DNA of 64,000 nt from contig NZ_JABWDU010000002.1 in NCBI RefSeq assembly GCF_013371465.1, forward strand, positions 475,666 to 539,665. Reading direction: 5' to 3'. Source of the stretch: Ensifer oleiphilus. Lineage in GTDB: Bacteria > Pseudomonadota > Alphaproteobacteria > Rhizobiales > Rhizobiaceae. The notes under the pieces are model-generated. The model did not search any database. It saw only the letters and a list, made by a program, of their open reading frames with translations, and was not told the origin of the DNA. Below are positions 1 through 9,229 of the stretch, piece by piece (the stretch's first letter is position 1; every line of letters starts with the position of its first letter). The translations under genes and the position numbers were made by a program.

Positions 1-70
<70 letters not shown>

Positions 71-167
71 ATCCGGACCGCTTCGGTGTGTGTCGCCAAG
101 GAGCGTTACAAGAAGTCGATCTTGAAGTTAATGCGAGGCTGATATAAGTCCCGCCAAGTCGTTGTTT

Positions 168-243
<76 letters not shown>

Positions 244-284
244 ATCCGGACCGCCTCGGTGTTTGCCGCTGCGGTCTGGAGGGG

Positions 285-313
285 CGTATAAAGGCGTTCC
301 CTCACCTTGTCTA
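285..313 (-). promoter_or_regulatory. Promoter of the complete tRNA-Lys gene
   Basis: On the minus strand a TAGACA -35 box (308-313) and a TATACG -10 box (285-290) are separated by 17 bases. This places the start of transcription roughly 35 bases upstream of the mature tRNA 5' end at 243. The spacing and box quality fit a sigma-70 type stable-RNA promoter. The assignment rests on sequence match only. Confidence 0.5.
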
Positions 314-510
314 GCGTCGATTGCAAAATTTCTGAGAAAAAATTCCAGTGGCCCGGAAAGCCGGCTTTTCCACAGGCGTCTGCCGCACCCCTGGCGCGTT
401 GCGCCCGGGACGCTGGCGGCCAACTCACTGAATCGACACGCCCTCCTTGCCAATATTTGACCGCCACGCCACAGCCAGGCTGATATCTGCCTGCGGCCGC
501 ATGCGCCGCG

Positions 511-1428
511 TCAGAGCAAAAGTTCGCCGGCGGCGATCTTCACCGCATGGCCGCCGATGCGCGCCGAGTTGATCTGCCCGCCCGCCACATCGAGATGAAG
601 GTGGATGTAGGACGGCCTGCCCATTTCCACCCCCTGCTCGATCAGGAAGGGATGGTGGCCGTCGACCAGCTGGTCGAAATGGTGGATGGCGCCGGAAAGG
701 GCGGCGGCCGCAGCCCCCGTTGCCGGATCTTCGACGATGCCCATCTCGGGCGCGAACATGCGGGTGTGAAAGCGCGCCGTGTGATTGATGCCGCCGCGAC
801 AGTAGAGATAGGCCGACGCCAGCCGGCCTTCGGCAAGCGGCGCAAGTTGCTCCCAGCGCTGCGGGTCGAACTCGACGTTGGCCGCGGCCGACACATCGTG
901 CAGCGGCACCATGACGAAGGGAACGCCGGCGCTCCAGAACGACGGCGCATGATTCTCGAAGCCGATCTGCGACGTCTTCAGGCTCAGCGCATCGGCAAGC
1001 GCCTGTTTGTCGAAGCGGGCGTCGAGCCGGGCGGATTTGCGCGGCAGGTCGAATTCGGCAAAGCTCGCCTCGCCGGGCTTGATGCGCACGCCGCAGCGCA
1101 CCGGCCCCACCTTCTCCTCCAGAACCTGCACCAGATCGGCGCTCTCGTCAGCCGCGCCATGCGCGGCTTCGGCGATCGCCACCGCAGCACCGACGGTCGG
1201 GTGTCCGGCAAAGGGAAGCTCGCGCCCCGGCGTGAAGATGCGCAGCCGCGCCGTGTGCGCAGCTCCCCCCGGCCGGCGGATGAACACCGTCTCCGACAGG
1301 TTGAACTCCTGCGCGATCGTCTGCATCGCCTGATCGTCGAGCGCATCCGCCCCGAAGACGACGGCCAGCGGATTGCCCTCCAGCCGGTTCTGCGTGAAGA
1401 CATCGTAGATCGCGTAGCTGAGCGGCAT
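511..1428 (-). CDS. PhzF family phenazine biosynthesis-like isomerase/epimerase
   Basis: The 305-residue product has the usual length and layout of PhzF/DapF-fold proteins. The N-terminus reads DVFTQNRLEGNPLAVV, followed by FNLSETVF, whose Glu matches the family's catalytic acid, and GHPTVG. A mirrored second half carries EDPATGAAAAAL. PhzF isomerises a phenazine precursor, but most relatives outside phenazine clusters have unknown substrates and no phenazine genes are present here. I chose the second Met (1428) because AAGGGGAAA lies just upstream of it. The gene stands alone on this strand. Confidence 0.85.
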   Translation of the reverse strand: MPLSYAIYDVFTQNRLEGNPLAVVFGADALDDQAMQTIAQEFNLSETVFIRRPGGAAHTARLRIFTPGRELPFAGHPTVGAAVAIAEAAHGAADESADLVQVLEEKVGPVRCGVRIKPGEASFAEFDLPRKSARLDARFDKQALADALSLKTSQIGFENHAPSFWSAGVPFVMVPLHDVSAAANVEFDPQRWEQLAPLAEGRLASAYLYCRGGINHTARFHTRMFAPEMGIVEDPATGAAAAALSGAIHHFDQLVDGHHPFLIEQGVEMGRPSYIHLHLDVAGGQINSARIGGHAVKIAAGELLL

Positions 1429-1790
1429 CCATTTCCCCTTGCGCATATACTCCGGCCACGAACTTGCAATGTCATCGCCCGGGCGGCAAGCGCAAAAACG
1501 CCGTCACGCACAGCACTCACCGCTATCGCGATACCGCTGCAGCACCCGGCCGAAAGCGTTGTCACCATGGGCTTCCCGCAACGCCTCAGCGGCACGATGG
1601 CACGAGCCCGCCGCCTGCCGGTGACGGGAATGTGATCGCCGCGGCCCACAAGGCTCGACCACGGCGCGGATTTGGTGTTGAGCTCATGCCTGTCGCCCGA
1701 ACAGTGCCGTGGGTTCGGGTTACAACATCCATTCAGCCGGGAGCCAGAGAACGACGCATGAAACCGACCCTACGCAAAATGGCCTAGGCA
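1429..1790. other. Intergenic, no gene seen
   Basis: This is the divergent spacer between the PhzF-like gene and the DUF930 gene. It presumably holds both promoters, but I see no convincing box, palindrome or conserved reading frame. Short open frames here are GC-rich shadows without ribosome binding sites. Confidence 0.5.
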
Positions 1791-2507
1791 ATGCGGCAAG
1801 CGGTGCAGCGGGCGGATGACCGGATGCTATGGCGCGCGTTGGCGCTCGCATTGATGCTGCACGCCCTCGCCTTCACGGCGCTTTCGCGTCTTCCACCCAA
1901 GCCGATGCCGCTACCTCCCGCGGAAGACAGCATCGAGGTCGAAATCCTGGCTGAGATGCCGGTGAGGAAGACCATGACGCGTATGCCGCCCGTGCCTGCC
2001 CTCGAAGCGAACCTGCCAGTGAGGGAGCCGCAGCACGCGGATCCGAAGGCACTCCCTGACGCCAGCGGCCAGCGCCCCGCCACCACCACACCCACGCCGC
2101 AGGCACAGGGCATGGTGCGTGCCGATAAACTCTATTCCGCAGACATCCTCGCCTCACCGCGCAGCCGGCAGGCACGCAAGGGTCTGGCGCAACTGGCGCC
2201 TGAAGAGCGCGTGGTGCAACTCTGCAATCTCGAGGCGATGGAGCAGGTCCACCGCTGGGACGCCGATTTCGATCCCGACTTCCTCGTCGCCTACGCATAT
2301 TCTGGCGTTCGGTTTTCAGGCGAGACACTCAAAGCCAATGGCGGCGCGTTTCGCAGCAAGCGGAAATGGTTTCGCATCGCCTATTCCTGCACCGCCACGC
2401 CGGATCGCAACACGATCGTCGGCTTCGATTTCAAGGTCGGCGATGCTATCCCGCCCGATCAGTGGCAGGACCTCGGCCTTCCCATCACCGACACCGCCGC
2501 GCACTGA
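1791..2507 (+). CDS. DUF930 domain-containing protein with TonB-like N-terminus
   Basis: The 238-residue protein has one N-terminal membrane helix (about residues 13-33). A proline-rich periplasmic stretch (about 35-105) resembles the linker of TonB. A C-terminal DUF930 domain follows (about 125-235, with KGLAQLAPEERVVQLCN and HRWDADFDPDFLVAYA). The family is common in rhizobia and its function is unknown. The helix-linker-domain order suggests an inner-membrane anchored protein reaching into the periplasm. The start is uncertain: Met12 (1824) also lies just before the helix. No operon partner is evident. Confidence 0.8.
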   Translation: MRQAVQRADDRMLWRALALALMLHALAFTALSRLPPKPMPLPPAEDSIEVEILAEMPVRKTMTRMPPVPALEANLPVREPQHADPKALPDASGQRPATTTPTPQAQGMVRADKLYSADILASPRSRQARKGLAQLAPEERVVQLCNLEAMEQVHRWDADFDPDFLVAYAYSGVRFSGETLKANGGAFRSKRKWFRIAYSCTATPDRNTIVGFDFKVGDAIPPDQWQDLGLPITDTAAH

Positions 2508-2861
2508 AGACTACACGTGCGCGCTCTGTCCGACCGCGAGAAGGAACACTGCAGCGCGCCACCCTGGCGCTCACGGCTCATGCCAGACCGATATGCGGGC
2601 GTGGCCAACCGCCACGCGGCAGGATATGTTGCACGTTAAATATACCGCGCAATTCCTTGAATCGATTCGGGCATTTGCGATATCGGAGAAGCTCTCCTGA
2701 TGCAGTCTTGTGCGCAAGCGCTCCGCTGCCCAACCGCTTCTAGGAGGACCAATCTCACCATCACATGCCATGGTCATCGCTTCCCAAGGTGCTCGCCGGC
2801 GCCAAAACCTCTGGAAATTCAGACACATTGACACATACCAACCGTATGGTATGTTTTCAGC
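2508..2861. other. Intergenic, contains tetR control region at its right end
   Basis: About 350 bases without a credible gene. The stretch around 2625-2700 is less GC-rich than its surroundings. The right end (2833-2854) holds the operator described separately; nothing else is recognised. Confidence 0.5.
2833..2854 (+). promoter_or_regulatory. Probable TetR operator upstream of the TetR gene
   Basis: A 22-base inverted repeat, ACATACCA-N6-TGGTATGT with perfect 8-base arms, ends seven bases before the ATG of the TetR gene. Its position and size are typical of autoregulated TetR operators. Binding is inferred, not shown. Confidence 0.65.
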
Positions 2862-3482
2862 ATGCCCAGACCGACCAAACAATCCCCCGAACGCGGCAAC
2901 GCCCGGCTCCGGCTTCTCGAGGCGGCGCGCGACATCATCCGCGCCAAGGGCTTCGCCGCCACCAGCGTCGATGATCTCTGCCGCGCAGCCGACGTCACCA
3001 AGGGCGCGTTCTTCCACCATTTCGCAAGCAAGGACGCGCTCGGCGTCGCCGCGACCGAATACTGGGCGGAAACGACGACCGAATTCTTCGCCGCAGCGCC
3101 CTATCACGCACCGCCCGACCCGCTGGCGCGTGTTCTCGCCTATGTCGCCTTCCGCAAGGCAATCATCCTCGGCGAGATTGCGGAATTCACCTGCCTCGTC
3201 GGCACCCTGGCGCAGGAGGTTTATTCAAGCACGCCCGAGATTCGCGAGGCTTGCGCCCGCAGCATCTTCGGCCACACGGCCACACTCGAGGCTGATATCG
3301 AGGCCGCACGCAGCGACCGCGGCATAGCCGGTGACTGGACAGCCGAAAGCCTCGCCCGGCACACGCAGGCCGTCATCCAGGGCGGCTTCGTGCTCGCCAA
3401 GGCCGGCAACGATCCCGCACTTGCGCGTGAAAGCCTGGACCATCTCGACCGGTATATCCGGCACCTGTTTCACGTCACGTAA
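2862..3482 (+). CDS. TetR/AcrR family transcriptional regulator
   Basis: The 206-residue protein has a canonical N-terminal TetR helix-turn-helix (about 12-58: RLLEAARDIIRAKGFAATSV, then DVTKGAFFHHFASKDAL). A helical ligand-binding C-terminal domain follows. It starts seven bases after a perfect-arm palindrome, so it probably represses itself. The next gene begins 12 bases after its stop with a strong AAGGAGG site, so the two are likely one transcript and the downstream zinc-site protein a likely target. The inducer is unknown. Confidence 0.92.
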   Translation: MPRPTKQSPERGNARLRLLEAARDIIRAKGFAATSVDDLCRAADVTKGAFFHHFASKDALGVAATEYWAETTTEFFAAAPYHAPPDPLARVLAYVAFRKAIILGEIAEFTCLVGTLAQEVYSSTPEIREACARSIFGHTATLEADIEAARSDRGIAGDWTAESLARHTQAVIQGGFVLAKAGNDPALARESLDHLDRYIRHLFHVT

Positions 3483-3494
3483 GGAGGATACGAC

Positions 3495-4031
3495 ATGAGC
3501 GATACCACCCATATCGGATGCGCCTGCGGACAGACGCGGCTGAAGGTCAAGGGAGCACCGATCCTTGTCTCCGAATGCCTATGCGACAGCTGCCGGGCGG
3601 CAGCCAGCCGTCTCTCGACCCTGCCCGGCGCCCGCAACATCCTGACACCCTACGATGCCACCCCCAGCGCGGAATACCGCAAGGACCGGATCACCATCGT
3701 CTCCGGCGAGGAAACCTTAAGCGAATTCCGGCTGTCCCCCGACGCCGGCTCACGCCGGGTCGTCGCCACCTGCTGCAACACGCCAATGTTCCTGGAGATG
3801 AAGGGCGCCCATTGGCTCAGCCTCTACCTGCACCTCTGGCCCGCCGACACCAGGCCGAAGGCCGAGCTGCGCACCATGGTCGGCGACCTGCCGGACGCCT
3901 CCCGGCTGCCCAAGGACATTCCCAATCTGAAGACCCACACAGTGTCGTTCTACGCCAAGCTTCTCTGCGCCTGGATCGCCATGGGCTTCCGCAACCCGAA
4001 GATCGCAATCGCACGCAAGATCGAGGCCTGA
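3495..4031 (+). CDS. DUF6151/GFA-like zinc-site protein
   Basis: The 178-residue product starts with GCACGQTRL and continues with CLCDSCRAA and later TCCNTPMF. This cysteine spacing resembles the zinc sites of the glutathione-dependent formaldehyde-activating (GFA/CENP-V) fold, and the whole fits the DUF6151 family. The enzymatic role is not established. It is co-directional with and 12 bases behind the TetR regulator, with AAGGAGG seven bases ahead of the ATG, which suggests a small detoxification-type module under TetR control. Confidence 0.75.
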   Translation: MSDTTHIGCACGQTRLKVKGAPILVSECLCDSCRAAASRLSTLPGARNILTPYDATPSAEYRKDRITIVSGEETLSEFRLSPDAGSRRVVATCCNTPMFLEMKGAHWLSLYLHLWPADTRPKAELRTMVGDLPDASRLPKDIPNLKTHTVSFYAKLLCAWIAMGFRNPKIAIARKIEA

Positions 4032-4244
4032 CGAAGGAGAGCGCCCGGCTTGGCTTTCCGTCGGGCCGACATCGTCACTGTGCGCACCATCGCGGCGACG
4101 CCACGCATCGGCTACGCGGGACAGTTGCATTTACCTTGCCGAAACTCGTCTTGAGATAATCCAGACGGCAATCTCGTCACAACACCCGTCAATATCGACA
4201 AATGCTGAGAACAACAAAAAGGGCTGCTGAACAAGCTCAGAGAG

Positions 4245-4535
4245 ATGGAAGCGCGGCGCAACGCCCAACGGCCACCGCCTCGGAGGCTGTTGTCGAGGTT
4301 CGGCAGGGGATTGGCCGAGTTCCTTCGGGACTATCGCCGCATCAACTCGTTTTATCTCAAGTCGTTTTCCATCGTCGTGTATTGTGGAATAGCCAGCTAC
4401 GTGGGTGCCATAGTCGGAGCGCTTTGCCTGTGGACCCCGATCTATTCCGCCGCAGCCGCCTGCCTGATCACGATCATTCTTCGGTATTGGGTCCGAATCG
4501 CAGAAAAGAAGCGCAACAGCCATTATCGACCATGA
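4245..4535 (+). CDS. Small two-helix membrane protein, function unknown
   Basis: The 96-residue product has an arginine-rich N-terminus (about 1-30) and two hydrophobic segments (about 41-62 and 65-83), ending in a basic tail with EKKRNSH. The charge distribution fits an inner-membrane hairpin with both ends in the cytoplasm. A weak AGAGAG precedes the ATG. I do not recognise a family. An overlapping minus-strand frame covers the same DNA but lacks helices or a ribosome site, so this strand is preferred. Confidence 0.5.
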   Translation: MEARRNAQRPPPRRLLSRFGRGLAEFLRDYRRINSFYLKSFSIVVYCGIASYVGAIVGALCLWTPIYSAAAACLITIILRYWVRIAEKKRNSHYRP

Positions 4536-4701
4536 CGCCGCATGCTGGCATGTCGTCGATCCCGCAAACAGGCTGATCGGTGATGCGAGTGAGAACACCA
4601 CGAAGGCAGCTTCCCGGACCTTGATCCCGTGACGGCGGATGCTCAGGCGCGCCCGCGCCGGGATCATTGCACCCATCGCTTCGCCATGTCATGTGCGAGC
4701 G

Positions 4702-5226
4702 ATGGACAAGACGACGACTTTCCCAATCGCACTCTCCGGCTATGAAATCGAAGGCCTGACCGAGGCGGACGCTTTGCGGCTGATGCAGCTCTATCAAAGC
4801 TGTCAGGACTATGTGGTGCTACAACGCGGCCACCCGCCCGACGCCAGCGTGGTGCGCGAAGAGTTTCAGAGCTTTCCCCCGGGCCGAACAGGCGCCGACA
4901 AGTTCGTCTTCGGCCTGAAGGCGGCAAGCGGCGAGCTCGTCGGCATGCTCGCCTGCGACCGCGATTATCCGAAGGAGAAATCCTGGTGGATCGCCCTGCT
5001 CCTGATCGACCCGGCCGGGCAAGGCGTGGCGAAAACCCTGTGCTGCGATTTTTTTGACTGGCTGAAGTCACAAGGCGCCGACCGCGTGGAACTCGCCGTC
5101 TTCGCCGGGAACGAGGCTGGACTTCGCTTCTGGGAAAGTCAGGGCTTCACGCCGGTTCGCACGGCAGGGCCTGCCGTCATCGGCACGAAAGAGCACAGCC
5201 TGAAGGTTTTGGCCCGGGCGTTGTGA
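4702..5226 (+). CDS. GNAT family N-acetyltransferase
   Basis: The 174-residue protein has the GNAT core: LVGMLACDRDY (strands 3-4), then LLIDPAGQGVAKTL, matching the acetyl-CoA pyrophosphate loop (Q/RxxGxG/A type), and NEAGLRFWESQGF near the C-terminus. Such enzymes move an acetyl group from acetyl-CoA to an amine; the substrate cannot be read from sequence. I chose the internal Met at 4702 because the upstream extension has no family similarity. Confidence 0.85.
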   Translation: MDKTTTFPIALSGYEIEGLTEADALRLMQLYQSCQDYVVLQRGHPPDASVVREEFQSFPPGRTGADKFVFGLKAASGELVGMLACDRDYPKEKSWWIALLLIDPAGQGVAKTLCCDFFDWLKSQGADRVELAVFAGNEAGLRFWESQGFTPVRTAGPAVIGTKEHSLKVLARAL

Positions 5227-5473
5227 ATGGCAGAACGCTGCGAAATTCGCCTGGAGGCGTGATCGCACGCTTGAAAATCAGCGCGGTCGGCCCGCAACAG
5301 CGCCTCCGATTTGCGCCTATTGGCCACACTCCGCGCGTCGCATGCGCATTACAGTGACCTTTACGCCCTGCCGGAACGCCGCAAATCTCTCGGCGGCGCG
5401 CCCAGAACGCTGCCGTTGCCGCGGCAATGCGCGGCGTCCACGTTCCCCGTCCATTCCGCGCTTCCCCGAGGGA

Positions 5474-6208
5474 TCAGCGCTTGCCGTCGAACAGCCAGGT
5501 GAGAATCGGCAGGATGAACGGCGGATAGTTGTGCGCGCCCGGGTCCGGCCCCCAGATGGCAATTGCCTCGTCGATCTCCGGTTCCGGATCGTCGGCGATG
5601 TGGGCGGCCACCTTTTCGACCAGCGCTTCGGCCGTCTCCGCCACCCGGTAGAGCCGGAACACCGTCACGGCCCGCCCCATGTGCAGCACGTGATAACCGG
5701 GCTCGGCTGTGGCCGTGTCAAGGTCGATGCCCGTTTCCTCCAGCGCCTCGCGGCGGATGTTGCCCGCGATGTCGCAGCGCCCGTCAACCACGTCATCCGG
5801 CTCCAGCGACCCGGAGGGGCTGTAGACCCGGGCCGGATTGGCCGTATGCGAGCCCATGCGCACAAGGATCAAGGCACCATCGGAAGACACGATCACCGGC
5901 ATCGCGAACAAGTGGAAGGCCGCGTCCGTGCGGGTCTTGCGCCACCACAGGAAGGTCGAATAGGGCACCACATGCCCCTCGCCCACCACGCGGCCGTTCT
6001 CGATGCGAAGCGCCCGTTGCAGGACCATGCGCCCATCAAAGAGATGCGGGTTGGCGGCGATCTCCTGCCGCCAATTCTCCTGTGCCTGATCCAGCTGGTC
6101 CAGATGGAAGGGATGCGGGGCCTCGTTGACCCGGATATCGACGCCCGAAATCGGCAGGATCTCGCCTTCGTCAGGCCATTCAGCCGTGTTGCTTTCGAGG
6201 ATGGCCAT
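5474..6208 (-). CDS. NUDIX hydrolase
   Basis: The 244-residue protein carries the core of a Nudix box, REALEETGI (about residue 157), preceded by the usual glycine-bearing loop; the upstream part of the box is atypical. Nudix enzymes hydrolyse nucleoside diphosphate-linked compounds with Mg2+. The start at 6208 sits two bases after the stop of the upstream endonuclease/phosphatase-like gene, so the pair is almost certainly translated from one message. The N-terminal 100 residues (EWPDEGEILPI, HPFHLDQLDQAQENWRQEI) form an additional domain. Confidence 0.85.
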   Translation of the reverse strand: MAILESNTAEWPDEGEILPISGVDIRVNEAPHPFHLDQLDQAQENWRQEIAANPHLFDGRMVLQRALRIENGRVVGEGHVVPYSTFLWWRKTRTDAAFHLFAMPVIVSSDGALILVRMGSHTANPARVYSPSGSLEPDDVVDGRCDIAGNIRREALEETGIDLDTATAEPGYHVLHMGRAVTVFRLYRVAETAEALVEKVAAHIADDPEPEIDEAIAIWGPDPGAHNYPPFILPILTWLFDGKR

Positions 6209-6210
6209 CG

Positions 6211-7317
6211 TCACACGTCCAGCGTCATCGCCACGGGGCAATGGTCCGATGCCTTCGGCCGGTCCCAGCCGGTGCGCGGATAGCGCTCCACCTCCTGGCC
6301 CGGCGGAAAGATCGTGCGGAACGGCTGGCCGCCACGGATAATTTCCGGCACCTGGGACGCGTTGCGCCGGGCAAGCGCCGGCGACAGCCAGATATAGTCG
6401 AGCTGGCAGAGATGCCGCTCCTGCGGCCCGCGGCTGTGAAACAGCGTCCAGCGGTCGAGCACCGGCCGGCGCAGCATCGGGTTTTCGACGAAACCGTCCG
6501 CAGTCAGCACATCGAGCGCGCTTTCCTCTTCCTCACGCGGCACGAACTCGTAGCCGTTGCGCCGGTCGCCGAGAATGTCGACCTTCTCCTGGTAATCGTT
6601 CATGTCGCCGCAGATCGCGAACATCTTGTCGGCCGTGTGCCCGCGGCCAAAGCGGCTTTCGATGATGTGCCGCACGGCTTTCGCTTCCGCCACGCGCAGC
6701 GGCATCGTCGCCTGGCGTCCGTCGAGCCCTTCGCGCGCGGGCCCCATGGATTTGAAATGCACGACATAAAGCGTCAGCGGCCGCCCGCCGATCCTCAGGT
6801 CCAGTTCCAGGCAGTCACGCTTGAAGATCCGGTCGTTCGGCCGGTTGGAGGAAGCGAGCGCATCGTTGAAGATACCGAGATCCGCATAGGTGAGCCCCGC
6901 ATGGCTCTTCACCTCCAGGCACTCGATCGGCTGGCCGTCGCGCGTTTCCTCGCGCATCAGCACCGCCACGTCGATCCCGCGCGAATCGTTGCCCTCGATC
7001 AGGTATTTCTGGCGGTAACCGTTGCCGACCATGCGGAAGAGATAGTTGTATTCGAAGGCCTGCAGCGACGCCATGTTGTCGGCCTCCTGCAGGCAGAGAA
7101 TATCCGCATCGCAATCGGCAATCGCCAAGGCCGACATCTGCCGCGTATCGTCCGTATGGGCGATCGTGCGCGCCTCCTCCAGCCGCTGATACTCCGCCTC
7201 GCTCTTCACCTCGAAGAGCCTCAGCACCCGATCCTGCTTGAGCTGATTGCGAAAGCCGGAGAAATCGAACCGGCTCATGAGATTTTCAATATTGAAGGTG
7301 GCAAGTCTAAGGGACAT
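6211..7317 (-). CDS. Endonuclease/exonuclease/phosphatase family protein
   Basis: The 368-residue product shows the metal-dependent EEP fold signatures in order. They are the N-terminal LRLATFNIENL (metal-site Asn), DILCLQEAD (catalytic Glu), VVHFKS, ICGDMND (Asp/Asn pair) and the C-terminal SDHCPV (catalytic His). The substrate could be nucleic acid or a phospholipid/sugar phosphate. I chose the Met at 7317 because MSLRLATFNIEN is the natural family start, although the frame stays open upstream. It is followed two bases later by the NUDIX gene, suggesting joint nucleotide or phosphate ester turnover. Confidence 0.87.
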   Translation of the reverse strand: MSLRLATFNIENLMSRFDFSGFRNQLKQDRVLRLFEVKSEAEYQRLEEARTIAHTDDTRQMSALAIADCDADILCLQEADNMASLQAFEYNYLFRMVGNGYRQKYLIEGNDSRGIDVAVLMREETRDGQPIECLEVKSHAGLTYADLGIFNDALASSNRPNDRIFKRDCLELDLRIGGRPLTLYVVHFKSMGPAREGLDGRQATMPLRVAEAKAVRHIIESRFGRGHTADKMFAICGDMNDYQEKVDILGDRRNGYEFVPREEEESALDVLTADGFVENPMLRRPVLDRWTLFHSRGPQERHLCQLDYIWLSPALARRNASQVPEIIRGGQPFRTIFPPGQEVERYPRTGWDRPKASDHCPVAMTLDV

Positions 7318-7628
7318 CAAGCAATTCCATGAGTGAATTGCCGCGGAGATTAGGCATTGAAGCGCAAATGTCGAGGGTGATTTGGCAGAGGGAGCGGGCC
7401 ATGTTCGCTTTGCAAGAAGCCTCGGTCGATCGCTTGGGGTGCAACGGGCAGTGAGGTATGTGAAACGCACGCGGCTGCGATTGCAAACCAGCACCCACCG
7501 GAATGCGGGTCCTGCCGTGACGGCTCTGCGCGCCTTATAAGACGCGCGGCGCTGTAGATGACAGCGGCTTTCGTCGTCACGCAAATCCTCGACAAGCGGT
7601 ATTCCGGCGAGTAGACGACCCACAGATG
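7318..7628. other. Intergenic, no gene seen
   Basis: About 310 bases separate the MgtC-like gene from the EEP gene, both on the minus strand. The open frame that continues upstream from the EEP gene has no family similarity or ribosome site. The EEP promoter is expected here, but no box is convincing. Confidence 0.45.
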
Positions 7629-8345
7629 CTATTCGGGCGCGGTCGTCGATGTCCACTTGCCGGACAGGACGAGCGGCGACAGGCTGAGATCGCCGACGAC
7701 CTGCTCGACCAGTTGGTTCTGCTCCCTCGCGGTGTAGACGACGGCTTCGACGGCGACAATGCCGCCCTCGCTCGCCGAGTGACTTTCAAGTCCCCGGAGA
7801 CGCAGCTTTCGCGCCTCCATCGCCTGCAACAGGGCTGAGCGCACGACCGCCTCTTCCTTGGCCAGGCATTTCAGCTCGATCATGTAATAACGCTCGACGG
7901 CTTCCTTCTCCGGCGCGTGCCGCTCGATCAGCGCGCCGATGCGGGGCATGGTGAGGTTGATCAGGAGAACGAACGCGCAGGCCTCAGCCGCCGCAAGCAA
8001 ATAGCCATAGCCGGCCAGCACGCCGACGGCACCGGTAGACCAGACCGTCGCCGCTCCGCTCAAGCCCCGAACGCTCAGCCCATCGCGCATGATCAGGCCG
8101 GCCCCGAGAAAGCCGATCCCGGTCACCACCTGCCCGCCCATGCGCACATCCGTGCCGCCATCGATCAGCATGCCAAGCGAGGTGAAGGCCGCAGCACCCA
8201 GCGAAACCAGCGCATGAGTGGTGAGGCCCGTGTAGCGCTGTCGCCACTGACGCTCCAGCCCAATCACCATTCCAAGGAAGGCCGCGATGGCGAGATTGGG
8301 CGTGATCGACAGCTCGTTCAGGAGGGTTGATCCAAAAGACGACAT
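7629..8345 (-). CDS. MgtC/SapB family membrane protein
   Basis: The 238-residue protein has an N-terminal MgtC-type membrane domain (about 1-140). It carries FLGMVIGLERQWRQR, then GGQVVTGIGFLGAGLIM and SGAATVWSTGAVGVLAGYG, the family's hallmark loops. An ACT-like cytoplasmic tail follows (about 150-238). MgtC proteins affect Mg2+ stress survival and, in pathogens, F-ATPase. I chose the Met at 8345 because AGGAA is then six bases upstream; the Met six bases earlier abuts that site. I saw no recognisable Mg2+-sensing leader upstream. Confidence 0.88.
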   Translation of the reverse strand: MSSFGSTLLNELSITPNLAIAAFLGMVIGLERQWRQRYTGLTTHALVSLGAAAFTSLGMLIDGGTDVRMGGQVVTGIGFLGAGLIMRDGLSVRGLSGAATVWSTGAVGVLAGYGYLLAAAEACAFVLLINLTMPRIGALIERHAPEKEAVERYYMIELKCLAKEEAVVRSALLQAMEARKLRLRGLESHSASEGGIVAVEAVVYTAREQNQLVEQVVGDLSLSPLVLSGKWTSTTAPE

Positions 8346-8746
8346 TCGCATTTCCTGTTCAGCATGCGCGACAAGGAGAGCCTGAAGGGGATTGAGCGAT
8401 TGCTGGCGCGGGTCGATTTAACCGGCTTGCCAGCGGACTTGCAAGCGGCTTGCACCTGCGAGCTTTAGCGCTCGACACCGAGGATGGGAACTGCTCGGCA
8501 AGGCAACGGCCGCTCGGTCCTGCTGCATAGGTCCTCAAACCGGGATCGCTCTATTTTGGGAACGCCCAGGTCAATGGCCAATTGCACTTGCGGCACCTTT
8601 CAGAAGGGATGTCACGCAAGGGATAGGCGACACCGCGACTGTCGGACCCGATAAACTAACACGCCGGTGCCTCCGGGCTGCAGACAGAAACCTGCACGCG
8701 CGGCGAAGGACGACGGCAAGGGGCGGGTCCGGCAAAACGCCCAACC
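8346..8746. other. Intergenic leader region of the MgtC-like gene, nothing recognised
   Basis: About 400 bases between two minus-strand genes. Because mgtC genes elsewhere often have regulatory leaders, I looked for a terminator-type hairpin with a U-tract or a small leader frame on the minus strand and found none I would defend. Confidence 0.4.
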
Positions 8747-9229
8747 CTACGAAATCCCCGTAATCTCCAGCTCCTGCCCGCCAACAGTCGCCACATCCCC
8801 AACACCCTTGCCCATCAACATCCTTGCCACCGGCGAAACATAGGAGATCGAGCCGGCCTTCGGGTCGGCCTCGTCCTCGCCGACGATGCGGTAGGTCTGC
8901 ACCCGGCCGTCGTCGCGGCTGAAGGTGACGGTACTGCCGAAGGCGACGGTGTCGGTCGAGGTCGGGGCGGCAACGAGTTCGGCGGTGCGCAGGCGTTCGG
9001 CAAGATAGCGCAGATCGCGCAAGGGACCGGCTGCCTGGCGCCGGCGCTCGTTCACGTCGTCGATCCCACTCGTCGCCTCATAGGCCGCGCGCGCCTCGCG
9101 CTGCTGCTCTTCCAGCGCCTTCAGCCCCGCCTCGGTGACAAGGTTGGGATGCGGCGAAACCGGGCGGTCGGGCAAAAGGGTTTCAGCCGCGGTTTCGGCA
9201 CTTTCTTCCTTGGTAAAGGCAACGCTCAC
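8747..9229 (-). CDS. GreA/GreB family transcription elongation factor
   Basis: The 160-residue protein has an N-terminal coiled-coil (about 33-85, LVTEAGLKALEEQQREARAA). A C-terminal FKBP-like GreA domain follows (about 90-158: VAFGSTVTF, then DEADPKAGSISYVSPVARMLMGKGVGD). Gre factors bind the RNA polymerase secondary channel and trigger cleavage of backtracked RNA. The DE pair expected at the coiled-coil tip is represented by DDVNE, so cleavage activity is plausible. It is more likely an accessory paralogue than the housekeeping GreA, since a 30-residue N-terminal extension is present. Confidence 0.85.
   Translation of the reverse strand: MSVAFTKEESAETAAETLLPDRPVSPHPNLVTEAGLKALEEQQREARAAYEATSGIDDVNERRRQAAGPLRDLRYLAERLRTAELVAAPTSTDTVAFGSTVTFSRDDGRVQTYRIVGEDEADPKAGSISYVSPVARMLMGKGVGDVATVGGQELEITGIS

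Noticed and set aside
4131-4676. Minus-strand open frame of 181 codons opposite the small membrane protein
   Set aside because: No ribosome site, no hydrophobic or domain pattern; the plus-strand frame has two clean helices, though at moderate confidence only.
8346-8746. Possible Mg2+-sensing leader or riboswitch upstream of the MgtC-like gene
   Set aside because: No terminator/antiterminator pair or conserved core was visible on the minus strand, so the idea rests only on analogy with mgtC genes elsewhere.
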